NCBI RefSeq assembly: GCF_947507565.1 | Contig: NC_089186.1 | Location: 744,001 to 808,000 of the forward strand | Length of the DNA: 64,000 nucleotides | Source: Oscarella lobularis | Lineage: Eukaryota; Porifera; Homoscleromorpha; Homosclerophorida; Oscarellidae | Direction of reading: 5' to 3' | Part shown: one piece after another, positions 1 through 12,863 of the stretch | How the letters are laid out: each line of letters starts with the position of its first letter | Position numbering within the stretch: the stretch's first letter is position 1 | The notes under the pieces: generated by a model | The model's database searches: none | Seen by the model: only the letters and a program-made list of their open reading frames with translations | What the model was told of the DNA's origin: nothing | Made by a program: the position numbers and the translations under genes

Positions 1-1615
1 TGGCAGGGAGTCCCGCCCCCTAAGTGCGTGCCTACTCCACGGGGGCCCCAAAGGGAGACCTCAGAATAAATTCATTGATCTTCGTCTGCGCTTACACTCC
101 TAAGCAGACCGCGTCGAGAAGTAGACGATAGGAAGATTTGGCGACGCCATGCCGTTTCTAAAAGTCAGGTCAATATTTGCGCGAAAAGAGAATGTGTTGG
201 GCGCTCACGCGTGCAGCACGGCGTCGGCGCGCGCTTCTTCGTCGCTGGGATAAAGAGCAAACCCGTCTAAAAAACGCCTAGGTATAGATAGGACGGAAAC
301 GTGTTGCGGGTGAGAAAGGGGGTCCCAGCGGTGAAAGAGCTAGCTAGAACGCGAATGCGGAAGCACGATCCTGATTTGAATGGCACGCGAGTACACGCGA
401 GTGCCTACGGCTCGAGATTGCTCGCCAACGAGTGGATGCACGCGCCTGCATTTTAGGTGCATGGCCCGTCACGTGGCGGAAAAAAAGGGTTGCAGAGCTC
501 TGATGCGAGTTTGAAGGCGAGTTTGAAGGCGCCTTCCGTTTTCGCTAGGCGTTGTGTGCCGCGCGGAAGGTGAAAGATCGCGAAAACCTCAGGAGAACGC
601 GACGTTTACCTGGCGGATTTGTTTCGTGCGGAGATCCTCACCGCTTGGCAATGAATCGTACACGTGGACCTCTCTCTCTCAATCTCAGACGCATACGGAA
701 TTGAATGCAGCGCGAAGAAACTCAAGAAAGACTAGTAATCGAAGCAGAGAATCTCTTCTGAGATCACGTGTGGACTTCGCGCGTGCGCAAATTTTCATCT
801 ACGGCAACACTGCTCCAAACAGCTTGTATCTGTAACAAGGCGATCAGGTCGTATCTTACGTTCCGATTGGTTGCTTTCAGCGTGGCACGGAGTCAATCAG
901 AGGCCCGGAAAAGAACGTTTGAAAGCTGCTGGCGACGATGCGCGGCGAATAGACGGCATAAAAGTACTTATTTGTATTTTTAGCATTTATTTACGCTATG
1001 AAAGTTTATATCTCTGGCGTTTAGATGGTTCTAAGCGGAAGCTTGATTTGTTTTTAGTGAATTTGATTTTCCTCTTTTGGGTGGCGATTTTTTGTTTCTA
1101 TAGCTGCTTGCAAGAATGTAATTGTTCATTTCTACATAGGACCGTATGACTATGATCTATGGTATCTACGGTGTGGAGCTGTTTATATCCGGGAAGCTGC
1201 ATTCTACTGCCGGCGTGTCGTGTTCGCTTGTCTCCAAAACAGAAGCGATATTGGGTTTTCGTCTCAGTCGCTGGTTTGTTTCAGCGAAAGATGCACTTTT
1301 TCAGTTAACCACTGACTGCATGAATGGCTTTAGGCTCAGCAACTAGTTGGTCGCACCTCCGAAACGCTGAAACTGCGGCCGTCGAAGCTGGAAAAACGCA
1401 ACGACTGCTGTTTTCACTGGAGTAGCCTCAAAGTAGCGTTCATATATACTATTCAGCATTTACGGTCAATATCTTGCTTTGTAGATGAGACTTTTTTTGT
1501 TGGTTGTGCACCTTTCTCTTTTCTCTTGGGATGCCACACTTTTCTTTTGGTGCTATCGCAAACTGCGTCTCTGGGTAATTTTCTTTCAACAGTGGGAACG
1601 TGGCATGTGACTCTA
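1..1615. repeat. Segmental duplication 1, left copy (cut by window edge)
   Basis: The first 110 bases are almost identical to 45444-45553. Similarity then continues in patches (for example around 150-230, 1185-1290 and 1485-1600) up to about 1615, matching 45444-47110. The opening is GC-rich and carries AATAAA near base 65. The first 110 bp are far better conserved than the rest. No coding frame is shared by the two copies. This copy lies just upstream of the TRPC-like exons, and the other lies just upstream of the FN3-repeat gene, so it may be a promoter or 5-prime region that was copied. It may extend left of the window. Confidence 0.8.
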
Positions 1616-2278
1616 TCATATGAATCTATACGCACTGTTATTCCTGGTTACTAACTACCATACATGTATTTCTGCATGTCTATGAGGCCGCTTTTCTCTA
1701 AGTCCTAAATTCCTGTAATGTCTAGGCAGGTACATTTACATTGTTAGTTTTCTTGGACATTTGTATGCATGCGGTATGTCCACTGGAAAGTAGAGTTTAG
1801 AGCGACGCGTTTAGTTCATGGGGTAGGTTCTTAGGAGCCTCGATCTATATTCACCCAACAGCAGCATTTCGATCTGAGGTCCTATGTTTTATTCATTATA
1901 TCGGCGTTTAATTAACGAATCGAGTGATTCTAGTGACGAAGGATGCCATGCTGGTCGGTTGTCCGTACCAGATCCCTATCTATGAAATCGTTCTCACCTA
2001 AGAAGAGCCTCGCTATGTATATGACATTTGCTTGCTTTATAACGTGTCTCCCAAGCAACGTTAGTTTTGGCATTACCACCTGGTGACATATAATGTCGAT
2101 CTCAATGTCAATATCATTATCGCTGTCGATGTAGATTCTCGACAATTTTCAGTTAGGGTGTTACCTTGAGCTGAGGACATACCCTGTATTATTTAAACTC
2201 ACACAGTTAGCTTAGGCGGGGCTTGGCCGTTACTCACTATAACGTTCTGTTCTTCAGTTTATCTCTAGCCCTCAGGTT
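1616..2278. other. AT-rich non-coding stretch before the TRPC exons
   Basis: No coding exon is seen. It ends in a pyrimidine-rich run with AG dinucleotides near 2270 and 2278, which look like a splice acceptor. The first visible TRPC exon may therefore be internal, with this stretch being intron. Confidence 0.4.
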
Positions 2279-2287
2279 CAGGAGAAG

Positions 2288-4293
2288 ATGAAGTTCTACT
2301 GGTACGGCGAAAGAGGTGAAATGAAAAAGCGGCAATACATGTACAAGGTTCCCTTGTTTCTAATGAAGATGTTTCTTCTTCCCTTCCTTCTCATTATCTT
2401 GCTTTCCTGTCGCCAATGCGACTACAGAAGTCTCTCGAGAAAATCGATGAGAGCCGTAGAGCTGTCCATTGCTTACGTCGCCAACGCCGTCGCCAACGCC
2501 GTCACTTATCTCCTCTTTATCGTTCTTCTCATCGCCAACGTCTCTCTCAAGTCGAACACCGTTGCCCCAGCAACGTTGCCTAACATTCTCGATTGGATCG
2601 TCTTCGTCTTCGTCGTCGCTCTCCTTTTCCAAGTTATCTATCAAGCGTACGGTCATGGAAGGGCTGCGATGAACTATAGAGCAAATTTAGGCAATGTCGT
2701 CGACTTGTTTCTCGTCTTCACTTTTATCACCTACTACGTTCTTCTATTCGTCGGCTACTATGCTATTGATGATGGTTTCCAAGTGATTCGCGCATCGTTT
2801 CACGTTCTCGGCTTCGCCTCTCTCATCAGCATCGTACAATTTTTATCCTATCCACAAGCTCACTCTGTCCTTGGACCAATACAACTGTCCTTCGTCGGAA
2901 TTTTCTACGACGTCGTACTCTTTCTCATTATATTGGGTACGTTCTTGATTGGCTTTGCCGTCTGCATAACGAGCGTCTATTCGGCTCCGTTGAAAAGTCC
3001 GGGTGCGTCGGCGAACGCTACCGTACACGATGAAGTGTCAGGGTAAGAATCAAAAGTTAGAATGTACAGGGGACATTAGTCTATAGATCATTTCTCCTTA
3101 TAAGTGTATGTCATGTTTAGAATGTTGTCTTCTATAAAGACCCTATTCTGGTCTCTCTTTGGAGAATTTGACCCTTCGAGCTTTGAAGCCGAGCCACTGG
3201 AGGAAGCCGTTGGTATGACCATTCTCGCTCTGTGGTTGGTGCTTGCCGTCATCGTCCTTCTAAATATGTTGATTGCTTTGATTAGCAACTCGTTTCAAAG
3301 GATCCAGGTATATTGGAATGTTATTAGTGCCAACACATCAGTTGTCACTTTCTCAGGATAATGCTGATATTGAGTGGAAATTCGCTCGTGCCGTCATTAT
3401 TCGCAACATCTGGAAATCTCCACCGATTCCTATTCCAATCAATATTTTTCATTTCGTGGCATTGCTTGCCTCAGACGTGTGCTGCACTTCCTTTAGAGTA
3501 ATGCGTTGTATTGTAGACGGACGGCTTGCACAATGGGGTATTTCATATCATATCAATCTTTCTTTAGCCTTCTTCTGACGTTGCGAAATGTGTGTACGAA
3601 GATGTCGCCAATCACGAAGGCATTCGAGAGAAGTTTCGAGAGAAAATCGAGAAAGCCGAAGAAGAAGGAGTTCGAAGAAAAGATCTTAACAAACTGAGGA
3701 AGCACTTAGACAAACAAATTAGTACGCTAAACGTAAGTGCATGCTCTTAATTAAGTGTTAATTAACACTTTATTAAGTGTTCAGTTTAAACAGTGTATAA
3801 TTCCATTGTACAATTTTTATGTCTATAGGCAGTAGCTTTTGGATCGAATCCCGATACAGTTTTTTACGAGAGCGGGTCAGGGGATCCTGGCAACAACGGC
3901 ACTTCTAAATCTGCTCATTGTAATCCGGTACAGCCGTCAGAATTTCAAGAGGAAGTCATCGCGGCGAAAAGTGGATCGAGACCGCGTTCTGCGCCAAGGA
4001 CGGATGACGATGATAATGAAGAGGAAGAGATGTTGCGAAGTGGACTGAAGTCTCGAAGCCATTCTAGCGTAACGCCATCTCGAGCAGAGGGAGACGCCGC
4101 TCGAGAATTTTTAGAGGGATTGCGGCAACTCCGGGAAAGCTTTCAGAAGAGCTTCAAAGAGCATCAATTGGAGATTCAAGAAAGCATTCGAAATCTTCAG
4201 TCGGAGTTTCAGGAAAGCGTTCGAAATCTTCAGTCGGAGTTTCTTGAGCGGCAAGCCAAGGTTGCGGGTTTGACTTCTGTGGATTCGAAATAG
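2288..4293 (+). CDS. TRPC-like cation channel, transmembrane and C-terminal part
   Basis: A plasma-membrane cation channel of the TRPC family. Five exons keep the frame: 2288-3042, 3121-3307, 3357-3497, 3568-3732 and 3829-4293 (about 570 residues). Exon 1 holds S1-S5 as hydrophobic blocks. Exon 2 holds the pore (LFWSLFGEFD) and S6 ending in NMLIALISNSFQ, the classic TRPC S6 signature. Exon 3 starts with the TRP box (DIEWKFAR). Exons 4-5 encode a charged, coiled-coil-prone tail with a twice-repeated IRNLQSEF-type unit. TRPC proteins normally have about 300 more N-terminal residues with ankyrin repeats, and none are visible here. Met at 2288 is the first in frame, but an acceptor-like AG lies at 2277-2278, so 5-prime exons may be missing or lie outside the window. 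Confidence 0.85.
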
Positions 4294-7050
4294 GGTTTTT
4301 GCCTTCTAATCCTATATCTCAGCACGTGTACACAGCGTTTACTTTCAGTTTGGGCAACTGTAGCTATAGCCCCGATCCTCTTTCAGTTTTTATTGATTTA
4401 GTCATAGGCCCTTAGTCTGTGAAAAATGCACGACTGTAGGCTAGCACCATATAAGAGTGGAGGTATACAGCGTTACTCCCGTTTCTCCCAGTTTGGCCCT
4501 GTAGCTAAATGTACATGTAGACATAACACGTGACTGTCGTCATTCATTCGTTTACCGTCCCGTATGCACGCGACATGATTTTCGTTCAGAATCCGCTAAA
4601 GAAGGGAGTTATTACGACTGTCAATGACCTGTACCGAAACTATAAAGTTCTAAATCAAACGGGAGTGCGAAGCCGACACGGCGAGCTTCCTTTCGCAAAT
4701 GTGGCCCGCGTTTCTCGCAAATGACGCGTATCCAGCACGGCAAACGCCTTCAAAAGGATCTTGGTAGCTGTAAAAGACGAAGCGACTTGCATCGGACTTC
4801 ACAGCGAAGCGTCGTAAGCGCATTTCTCGGCGCTCGCCGATAACGCGATGAAAAAAAGCGCTTATATTTACGATTTGTGCGAATGGAGACTCTTATCGTA
4901 GGTTTTTTCGCGAATTTTGGCTTGATTTCTTCATTGCGCTCTTAGATTCGAAGTTCAAGGCTGTAGGCCACGCCTACTTTGTGGAGAAATCTCCATGGAG
5001 ACGTCATGACTCAGCTCTTGCAATGTGGTAAGACATTTTTTAGAAATTGGGCATTTTCGATTGGACAACTGGGTTTATTTATCTATTGATTTGACGTAGG
5101 TCTTTCTCCACTTGGAGCTTTGTGATCTCTTCTTGTAGTGAGTTGAAGAGACTATTAGATACCTTGAGGAGCCTCCGTACTCACTCAGACTCTCTTGGCA
5201 GTAGAAAATTATTTGTTTAGGTTGCAAGAGAGAAGCCTAGATTGATTCGTAGGAACACACCTGCAGGTCGCTGTGTCGGACTGGCCATAAGCTCCGTATT
5301 GAGAAGGTTAGTTGGCCTTTGTTCCAATTGTGAGTACTCTTTTCTAGTGAGTTTTCTTTTGATTCAGTCCTCAAAGGTGGTTCAATGAGAATCATTCCGC
5401 AGAATAACGGAATTCATCCCTTCCATCTAAGAGCAGACCCGTCAAAGCAATCTTCTTCATCCAAGTATGGATCCTCATGTTTCTAACTGTCTTTTTTGTA
5501 GGCACCCCAGTGAAGCTTCCCGATGTGGTCGTTCACCTCTGGGCTCCGAGGTGACTAAACTAAACCGGCCTAACTCTTGAGCCCGAGAGGTTAAACGTGG
5601 CACGAAGGCAGGGGAGCACAACCCCTACTCCAGTGGCATGAGTGGTAAACTGCCACCCCACTTGGGCAAGACGCGGTGGGTTACAATAGCGGTCCTCCTG
5701 GAACCAGGCCGTCAGCACTCACATCCGAGCGCTGCCGGTCCCAGGCGTCCGAGCCGGGAGACTAAACAGGCTCTAACTCCGACGGGGGAGTAGTGAGGTT
5801 GACCCCCACCCAACCGAAGCCTGTAGGGGCCCCTGCGGCCCGTGCAGGTGGACAGCGAAAATAAAAGGACCTATGCGCAATTTTTTTCAGTATATCCGGT
5901 TTACGTCCGGGTTTTATTGAATAAAAATCATAAAACCTATCAGGTGCGTGCAACGTCTGCGTTCGCGATGCGACATGATGCAAACGAGACCCTCTGCACA
6001 GAGGGCCCCGGAGCAGTTTTCAATGTAACATGTACCCTAAGGGTCATGCTCAGGACCCTTTTGCCTGCGTCACTACTACGTAGCGAAATTGGAAAAACAG
6101 ACTAAAAAAATTTGTCTCTTGAGTCTCTTCTATCTTCAATTGATTTCTTTCGTCTCGAGAAGAGCGCATGAGTGACCAAGGCGAAATCCAATGCTTCTCG
6201 TCCCTTCCAATTTGATGAAATCCAATGTTCGTCTATTCGGTAGACTTGATGATCTGAAACACAACGAGAAAGGACTCTCTACACTGTACTCCCTCCTCCT
6301 ATAACAAACGCGTGTAACACTGGAAAAAAATCAAAGCATCTCAGCCGTGAGCAAACAGCAAAAAAGTAACGTGGGATTAATAGAGCGACGACGGGGAAAA
6401 GGAAGACTACTACGATTGATAGAGAGCTTTTACACTACTCCAACGGCCGGGTCACATCCCTCCTCCAGATCCCTCCCCCAGGTAGACGGAGGGCTTGCTC
6501 TTGTTAAACGATTCGTTCTTCTGCCTCGAATTTTTTTGTTATCATGTCATCCTAGTCGCCTTGATATGATTTCTGAAATCAATTACTGTACCTGTCTACG
6601 TTTTGGTCGACGTGCATCCTGCCCCACGCACCCCCGGTGACGTGTTCTCTCTGATCAGATTGTCGCTTTGCAATTCGTCCACTACACAGTCAACTGTTCC
6701 TTCCTATATTAAGATTTTATTATGATTTTTATTTTACCTGTCTGAATACGTACGGTGTTCCCAGAACGCCTTCAAGTCGGCCTCCCATACAAGACGTAAG
6801 CAATAATGAAGTAAACGCCACCTGGGCCCACATGAACTCGAGAACATAATCTACTCACAGAGAACGTCAAAAAGATTATTGGAGTGGAGAGACCCAGTCC
6901 AGCATTGCCTTTATAAAAAATTCAATTAATCAAATATTATTTGATATTTGTGTGTAAGGTTTCTTACGACAATCTGAGGAAAACTACCACTCTGAATACG
7001 TTTAGGATGCATGATGTGAAAACGCCCAGAATTCAAATCTTAAAATATGA
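4294..7050. other. Intergenic, no recognisable gene
   Basis: No supported exon was found. A GC-rich block at about 5500-5860 contains two loosely similar stretches (GACTAAAC followed by CTAACTC at about 5551 and 5760) and may be an old repeat, but no terminal repeats or target duplication were found. The rest is AT-rich and featureless to the eye. Confidence 0.45.
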
Positions 7051-7212
7051 TATTAAGACGTCGTGGCGTATTTTCGCCGTTCCAAGTTCAAAACGAACCG
7101 CTTCGCGTATGCAAAACTTCGTTTTTGTCCTCTAAGGAAACTTAAGTTGTGGGGGCGGGGCTCTCCAGCGATCTTACTTCGTCGTTCATCGTTGCTACGC
7201 GAATTTGAGGCG

Positions 7213-7377
7213 ATGATTTTCCGCTCGATCGACATTGACGCGGGCGTCGACTCAGGCGACGTAGAAATCGGCGGAAACGGTTCGATCGAGTACAACCCAA
7301 CGTTCCCGTCATGGGGACCCCATTCGAAATTTCTCGTTCTTCACTGCTTCAATTGCAAGGCCATTTGGAGAACATAG
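7213..7377 (+). other. Possible short open frame, function unknown
   Basis: An ATG-started frame of 54 codons (begins MIFRSIDIDAGVDSG, ends at TAG 7375) follows a GC-box-like GGGGGCGGGGC at about 7150. Codon use looks more coding-like than its surroundings. There is no known domain and no convincing splice donor. It could be a 5-prime exon, an upstream ORF or chance. Confidence 0.2.
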
Positions 7378-7570
7378 ATACCGGCTCACCTTTTAGAACC
7401 GACGAGCCTTCACTTCGTCTTTACACCGATTCGTCTTGAGCTAATAAAACCACTAGGCCTACTGTTTCCGCACTGACCACTTTAGTAGACGACCTAAGCA
7501 TATAGCTCCTAAGCATAAAACAAACGGCGGAATCGCACTCTACACAAAGAAGGAACTCCCTAGCTCATGC

Positions 7571-10500
7571 CTATTGATCGGGGTCACGTGGTATTTCGAG
7601 ATCTCTAAGGGTAATATACAGTACGATAATATAACGAAAGAATGAAAATGAAAAATCGTCAATCAGAAAAATACCTATAAAATTCAATTGCACTTACTTG
7701 AGTACAGTTCCGCGAAGCTCTTCGTATTTCTTTTTGATAAGAGATCTGTTCACACCAACCGCCTCAAAAGCCGTGAGGAGCTGGCCTACGGTTCGCGGTT
7801 TTTCCGTGTTCCAAGCCTCTAGCACTTCGAGCATGTGCACTAAGTTTCCGCCATACGGTTTGCGAATGTCTTTAATTTTTTCAAGACCGACAAGAAGACA
7901 ACCGAGATCTTCCCATTTTGATCCTTTGAAGGCTGCACACGTCTTCATCAAATCCTCTGATACGAATTCCTCATCCGCCGGAAAGGTATTGGTAACTGAA
8001 AAAAACAATTTTAGAAAAGACAATTTAGGATCACAGTTCAATACCAGACAAGGCCGCAACGTGTGAGTCTGCGTCCTCCTAAGAGAGGGAAAAAACTAGG
8101 GCAATATAGGGTAAATTCCTCATGACCTTACCTTTGTGCGATTGTCTTGCCTCATCTCACCAGCACGAGGAGATAAGGAGATTTTCTCTTTTGGTATATA
8201 CAAGTCGCGGACGGCAGAATGCTGACCGTTCTCCGGACGAACCGAAAACAAGACGTGATCGAAAGCCTGCTGCTTTACCTTCTTTTCCACGTCGACCATA
8301 GAATAGATTGCCGGATCTTCGTCGAGCTGTTTCAGATGCTTGCTGTCCAAGTAGAACCAGTTCAGAATAACTCCCGGGCTCCTCTCGTCGCACGCTCGCA
8401 TTATCATGTCTTTAATTTCGGTCATAAACTCCTTCGCCACTTCCTCGCAAGCTCTTTTGCTTGACCACCGAAGAACGATATCGATGCAACAGTGACTCTT
8501 CTTTATTCCTAGCTCAATGCGACTTTCCACCACTTTGTCGTCGACGATTCTCACTAATTTGACGCCGTCTTTCCACGCCTCACGTCTGGTCGGCTTGTTC
8601 ATGCGAGAGCAACGAGATTGAAAAACGACGAATGAAGAAGGCGAGATGATATCGACGGAGAGAGAGCACTCGTATCTCTGACCACGATACACGTCAAACA
8701 TCGCGTCTTCAATCCAGGCGTCACGACGAATCGAATGCTGAAGAAGAGCTGGAATCTGATACTTCTTCTCAGGAGACTTTTCCACCTCAGTGCACAGATC
8801 TAGACAAAGAAGAACTTGAATCGCTTCTTCTACTGTCACCGTATTTGAAGACGGTGTTCCCCTCTTCTTGAGGTCATCCTCAAATGCTTTTAAAGCCAAC
8901 TCAATATCTTTCAAAGACACTTCGCCAGATTTTTGAGACGGCATGCCAAACGGAAAGTAAGGCGGAGCGAGGAGTGGACCGACAACGTTATGACACAACC
9001 ATTGCGGTCGAAGACAAATTTGAGGACCCAGATTCACAATCTATGTGACAATATAGAATGAAATTATAAGAGTTTTATTACTTACTACTCCAGTCGAGTC
9101 AAGATATTCAACGGAGACTTTTTTCTGGTTTTCGTTTAAAGTGATGCCGACGTCTTCGACAACCCACTTCAAAAATAATTCTGACGTCATAAAATTGCGC
9201 AATGGAGACTTTCTTTCTTTGTCAGGAAGACAGATCTTCTCTTCAATGATGTGACAAAGCTTGGGCACCTCATCGGCTTCCTGCGTGCCAAAATATAAAT
9301 ATTTAGGCGAGTAGGTGAATCTACACAGTACCTCTAACATCTTTTTATGAATCGCTCTCAGCTTTTGTCGGAAGTCCTTCATGCGAAGTGAACTCCATAT
9401 ACTGCAATCCATTTCGAACACGTGCAAAATTTCAAAGGTGTCGTCAAACTCATTTTGGAGAGTTTCAGCTATTCGTTTCAGCTGGAAACTTACTTCAATG
9501 CCAGCATCCTCTCCAGAATCAATCAAATTAAAAATGATGAAAAGACGAAGACGCGACGTCCGATTGGGCGAAAGCGTGCGAAGCGCAGCCTTCAAAAACG
9601 CACACCAATAGCGCCCGATCTCAAGAAGAACGATTTCTGACGTCATCTGCTGCCCATCGCGAAAGCGAAGAACGAGAGCGAAGATCGTACTCGACGACCG
9701 GAAGAAGAGGCCATGTGCACTGTGAAAGGTTGGCTGGGCACCAAAATCCCACATCGATCCTTTGCCTACCCCCGCAATATAACGATTATGGATTTCAACA
9801 CCGGGTGTGCGATCTTCTTCTTTGGGTGGAGGAAGACCAAGTAGAAGAAGAGAATTGACAAGGGTAGTTTTTCCCGCCATTTCGCTGCCAACAACGCAAA
9901 ATTTAATTGAATCTGGACGAACCATTTCTTCTTGGTTCAAAACGGAAAATCGGGCGAAGTCCTATTATACTAATTACATACGGGAACTAGATCAAAATGA
10001 TGACGTACGTAATGTTGTCGAAGGAAAGCTCTCCTTTCACCATCAGCCAGCTCATAAGGTGTTTTTCCGTTCTAAAATTCACGCTAACGAATTCTCTAAT
10101 ATTTAATATAGAGGATAAACACGTCACCTTGTCTTGGCATGTGACGTCACAACCCTTTTCAATCAATAGATCAATAATTGACTTGTCCAACTTTGAATAG
10201 CTCTGTACAGCCATATGCAATGCATTTTTTTCATTCTACAAAGATTTGAATAGAGAAAGAGTGAGGAATGAGAAGCCTGACTAACCTTATCTCTGGCAGA
10301 AACATCAGCTCCTAATTCAAGTAGCAGCTGAATGACGACAAAAGAAGGATGATGATAACATGCGTACATTAAGGGAGTTCCTCCGAACTAAAAATAGAAT
10401 TGCCAAACGAAAATGCGAAAGTAAGAATGCGACCTTTTCAACAGAATTGATATCAATGCCTTTCTCAATGACAAGATATCGAAGAACATCTTTCACTTCG

Positions 10501-11850
10501 TCATCATTACACTCTGAGGTCCAGGTGGAATAAAACAAAGCCGTCTTTCCATCCTGAATAAAAATGACGGCTATTTGTTCATTGACGTTTTAACAAATAA
10601 ATGACATCTCACGTGATCTTTTGCTAGACAGTCAGCTCCTTTTTCATCCAAGTAGCGAACTTTCGCTGAACGATTGATGGAACTTTCACATGCATCCATG
10701 AATGGCGTCGTGTCCCACTAAATATAAAATAAGAATTAATTAAACTATTAGAAGTGAAATCTTCTAACCTTTTTGACGCTATTGATATTAGCGCGGTGTT
10801 CTATGAGCCATTTCACTACAAAGATGCTTCCACTTGAGCAGGCACTATGCAGAGGAGTGTTGCGCTCCTATTAACACACATTGCACACGTAGCAAACAAA
10901 AGCACACCCGGCATCACCCAATCAATATCGTTGATGCTCAATCCCTTTTCATAGACGAGATGATGAAAAATCCTATCGACTTCTTCAGATGACGAAAATT
11001 GATTTTGAGCTGCCCAAACCTATAAACCAAAAGTTACTTTTGTCAGAGTGTTGATATGATATGAATTCTGTTACAAGGTCAGAGGATGACAAAATGTATC
11101 CATGTTCTTCGAGATAGATCATTTTCTTTCTTGCGTAAACGGAACTCAAAGAAGCAAGAGTATATGGCGTACGTCCCAGCTAAAAAAGAGTGAGAAGTTC
11201 AATTATTGGAAACGAATTCCAAATCATACGATGTCTTTCGCTTTGACATTTGCATGGTGACTGACGAGCCATTCAACGCCAAAAATATCACCCCACTCGC
11301 ACGCACAGTGAAGTGGGCGGAATCTCCTCTGCATCCAAGCATTAATTAATTAATTTACCAATCCAAACCGTGTAGTCATTGACATACAACTCCTGCTTCT
11401 TTTTCAATGCTTTGATTCTTCTGCTCAACCGCGAATCTGAGCCAATCATCGGCTTCCTTCGCCGTCTCAAACTCTCTTCCCGCCAAATAGTGAAGTAACG
11501 ACAAGTCAGATTCGCACTACATTAGGAGAATACAATGGTGTGCAGCAATGAAAAACGCAACTATTCCATACCTGCTCAGATCGAAATCCTTTCTCTCTAG
11601 AAAGAAAACGAAGCAATTCATCGCCCGCGTCATTTCTCTTCTCCAAAATCTTCGCCAATCGATCAATCGCAGAACGAACAGACGAGTTTCCTCTCTGCCC
11701 CTGCAAAACCACGTCTATGTTGGTAACAGTTTTAGAAGAGCGAAAACGTTTCGGTGAATTCGATCTACGGGTTCTTTTCGCGACAAAAACGAATCTTCGA
11801 GTTATCTTAGAAGTGACGATCTTGCTGTTCGATCGCACTACATTAATCAA
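7571..11850 (-). CDS. Ankyrin-ROC-COR-death domain protein (DAPK-like, no kinase)
   Basis: A likely cytosolic signalling or cell-death protein. I derive 17 exons, all frame-consistent, giving about 1136 residues. From 5-prime: 11572-11850, 11388-11516, 11230-11328, 11075-11179, 10918-11019, 10769-10867, 10613-10717, 10434-10553, 10286-10387, 10128-10235, 10009-10071, 9332-9961, 9086-9280, 8132-9040, 8045-8078, 7698-7995, 7571-7604. Exons 2-11 are ankyrin repeats, mostly one per exon. Exons 12-13 are a ROC GTPase: P-loop GSEMAGKTT, G3 WDFGAQ, but G4 reads NLID instead of NKxD. Exon 14 is the COR-like region opening with PQWLCHNVVG, as in DAPK1. Exon 16 is a death domain (KTCAAFKGSKWEDLG, then a helix around VLEAWNTEKP). 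This is the domain order of DAPK1 without the kinase and calmodulin segment. The tiny last exon is inferred from a GTAAGTG donor. Confidence 0.85.
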
Positions 11851-12128
11851 ACCATCATCGCCTTACAAGCAGCGGAACCAAGTCTAATTTTGCTTTTTTC
11901 GCCGAAGAGAACTTCCTCATAACACAAACAATGTGCGCATGCGCTACGCTTCGTAAATTAGATTTTATTTCTAGACAATGATAGCTCGATGTAGGCCATC
12001 ATGCATAGAACGCATTACAAAGTATTACGTCATAAATATTTACGTTGTCATATTTTGACGTAGTAATACAGCCCTCTACTTATATAGTACTATACTGTAT
12101 ACAGTTCAGTTCTATATTCACACTAGCA
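11851..12128. other. Upstream region of the ankyrin-ROC-COR-DD gene
   Basis: Short AT-rich stretch upstream of the minus-strand start codon at 11850, presumably holding its promoter. No specific element was recognised. It ends in the 8 bp target site copy of the adjoining MITE. Confidence 0.4.
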
Positions 12129-12416
12129 CAGTAGCGTAACCAGTGTGTTGGCCCGGGTGGGCCAGGCCCACTCAAAAATTTTTCAAAGTATAAATGAGAA
12201 ATAAATTTATTCGCCTGTTATAATCTGAAAGGCAATTTCATTTCTGCTATTATATAACGTTGTAGCTCTAACAGGCATGCAAATGCTTCTTTGTACTGAT
12301 ACATTTGAGCAAAATGAATTTTTATTTGCCACGCCCACATACCTAAAGCGGCTGGGGGCTTCGCCCCAGACCCCTAGCGTATGCCACCCTAAAATAATTG
12401 TCTGGTTACGCCACTG
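12129..12416. mobile_element. Non-autonomous hAT-type MITE, 288 bp
   Basis: The ends form a 15 bp terminal inverted repeat: CAGTAGCGTAACCAG at 12129-12143 and CTGGTTACGCCACTG at 12402-12416, with one mismatch. They are flanked by a perfect 8 bp direct repeat CACTAGCA (12121-12128 and 12417-12424). An 8 bp target duplication and CAG..CTG ends fit the hAT superfamily. The inside has no transposase, so the element must have been moved by an enzyme encoded elsewhere. Confidence 0.9.
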
Positions 12417-12863
12417 CACTAGCATACACATCTCCCTCTCCTTCGCAGATTCGCGAGGCGATCGGACCATGGCCATGTGAGCATCACAAAAATAACTCAG
12501 CAGTTTGCACAAAGAAAACCATTGCGGCACAGCACAGTGCATACAAACAGAAAGGATAAAGATACTACCGTTGATACAGAAACCGTGTCCTGCCCTTAAC
12601 TCCTAAATAAACGTGCGGTGGAGGAGTACAAAAGTTGCTTTGAATATACTCAGTCTCCCACAAAGTACGTCTCGCGCTCGCTAAAATCGATGCGAAACGC
12701 ACACACGCAATGGCAGATAGTTGCATCGAAGTCAAAGCAAACGCTTTCTCCGGCGTGAAACGCGCCTTAATACAACTAGCTGGGCCTTAATACACCTAGC
12801 TGGAAGCACCCACGTAACGTAGGAAAGTTCATGCATGTGACACCAACCATTTGTTATTATATA

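Noticed and set aside
1930-2145. 71-codon minus-strand frame
   Set aside because: Rich in ATA/TAT-derived codons giving D/I repeats; no homology pattern; lies in a probable intron or spacer.
5500-5990. GC-rich block as a possible SINE or tRNA-derived element
   Set aside because: No convincing A-box and B-box pair, no poly-A tail and no target duplication found.
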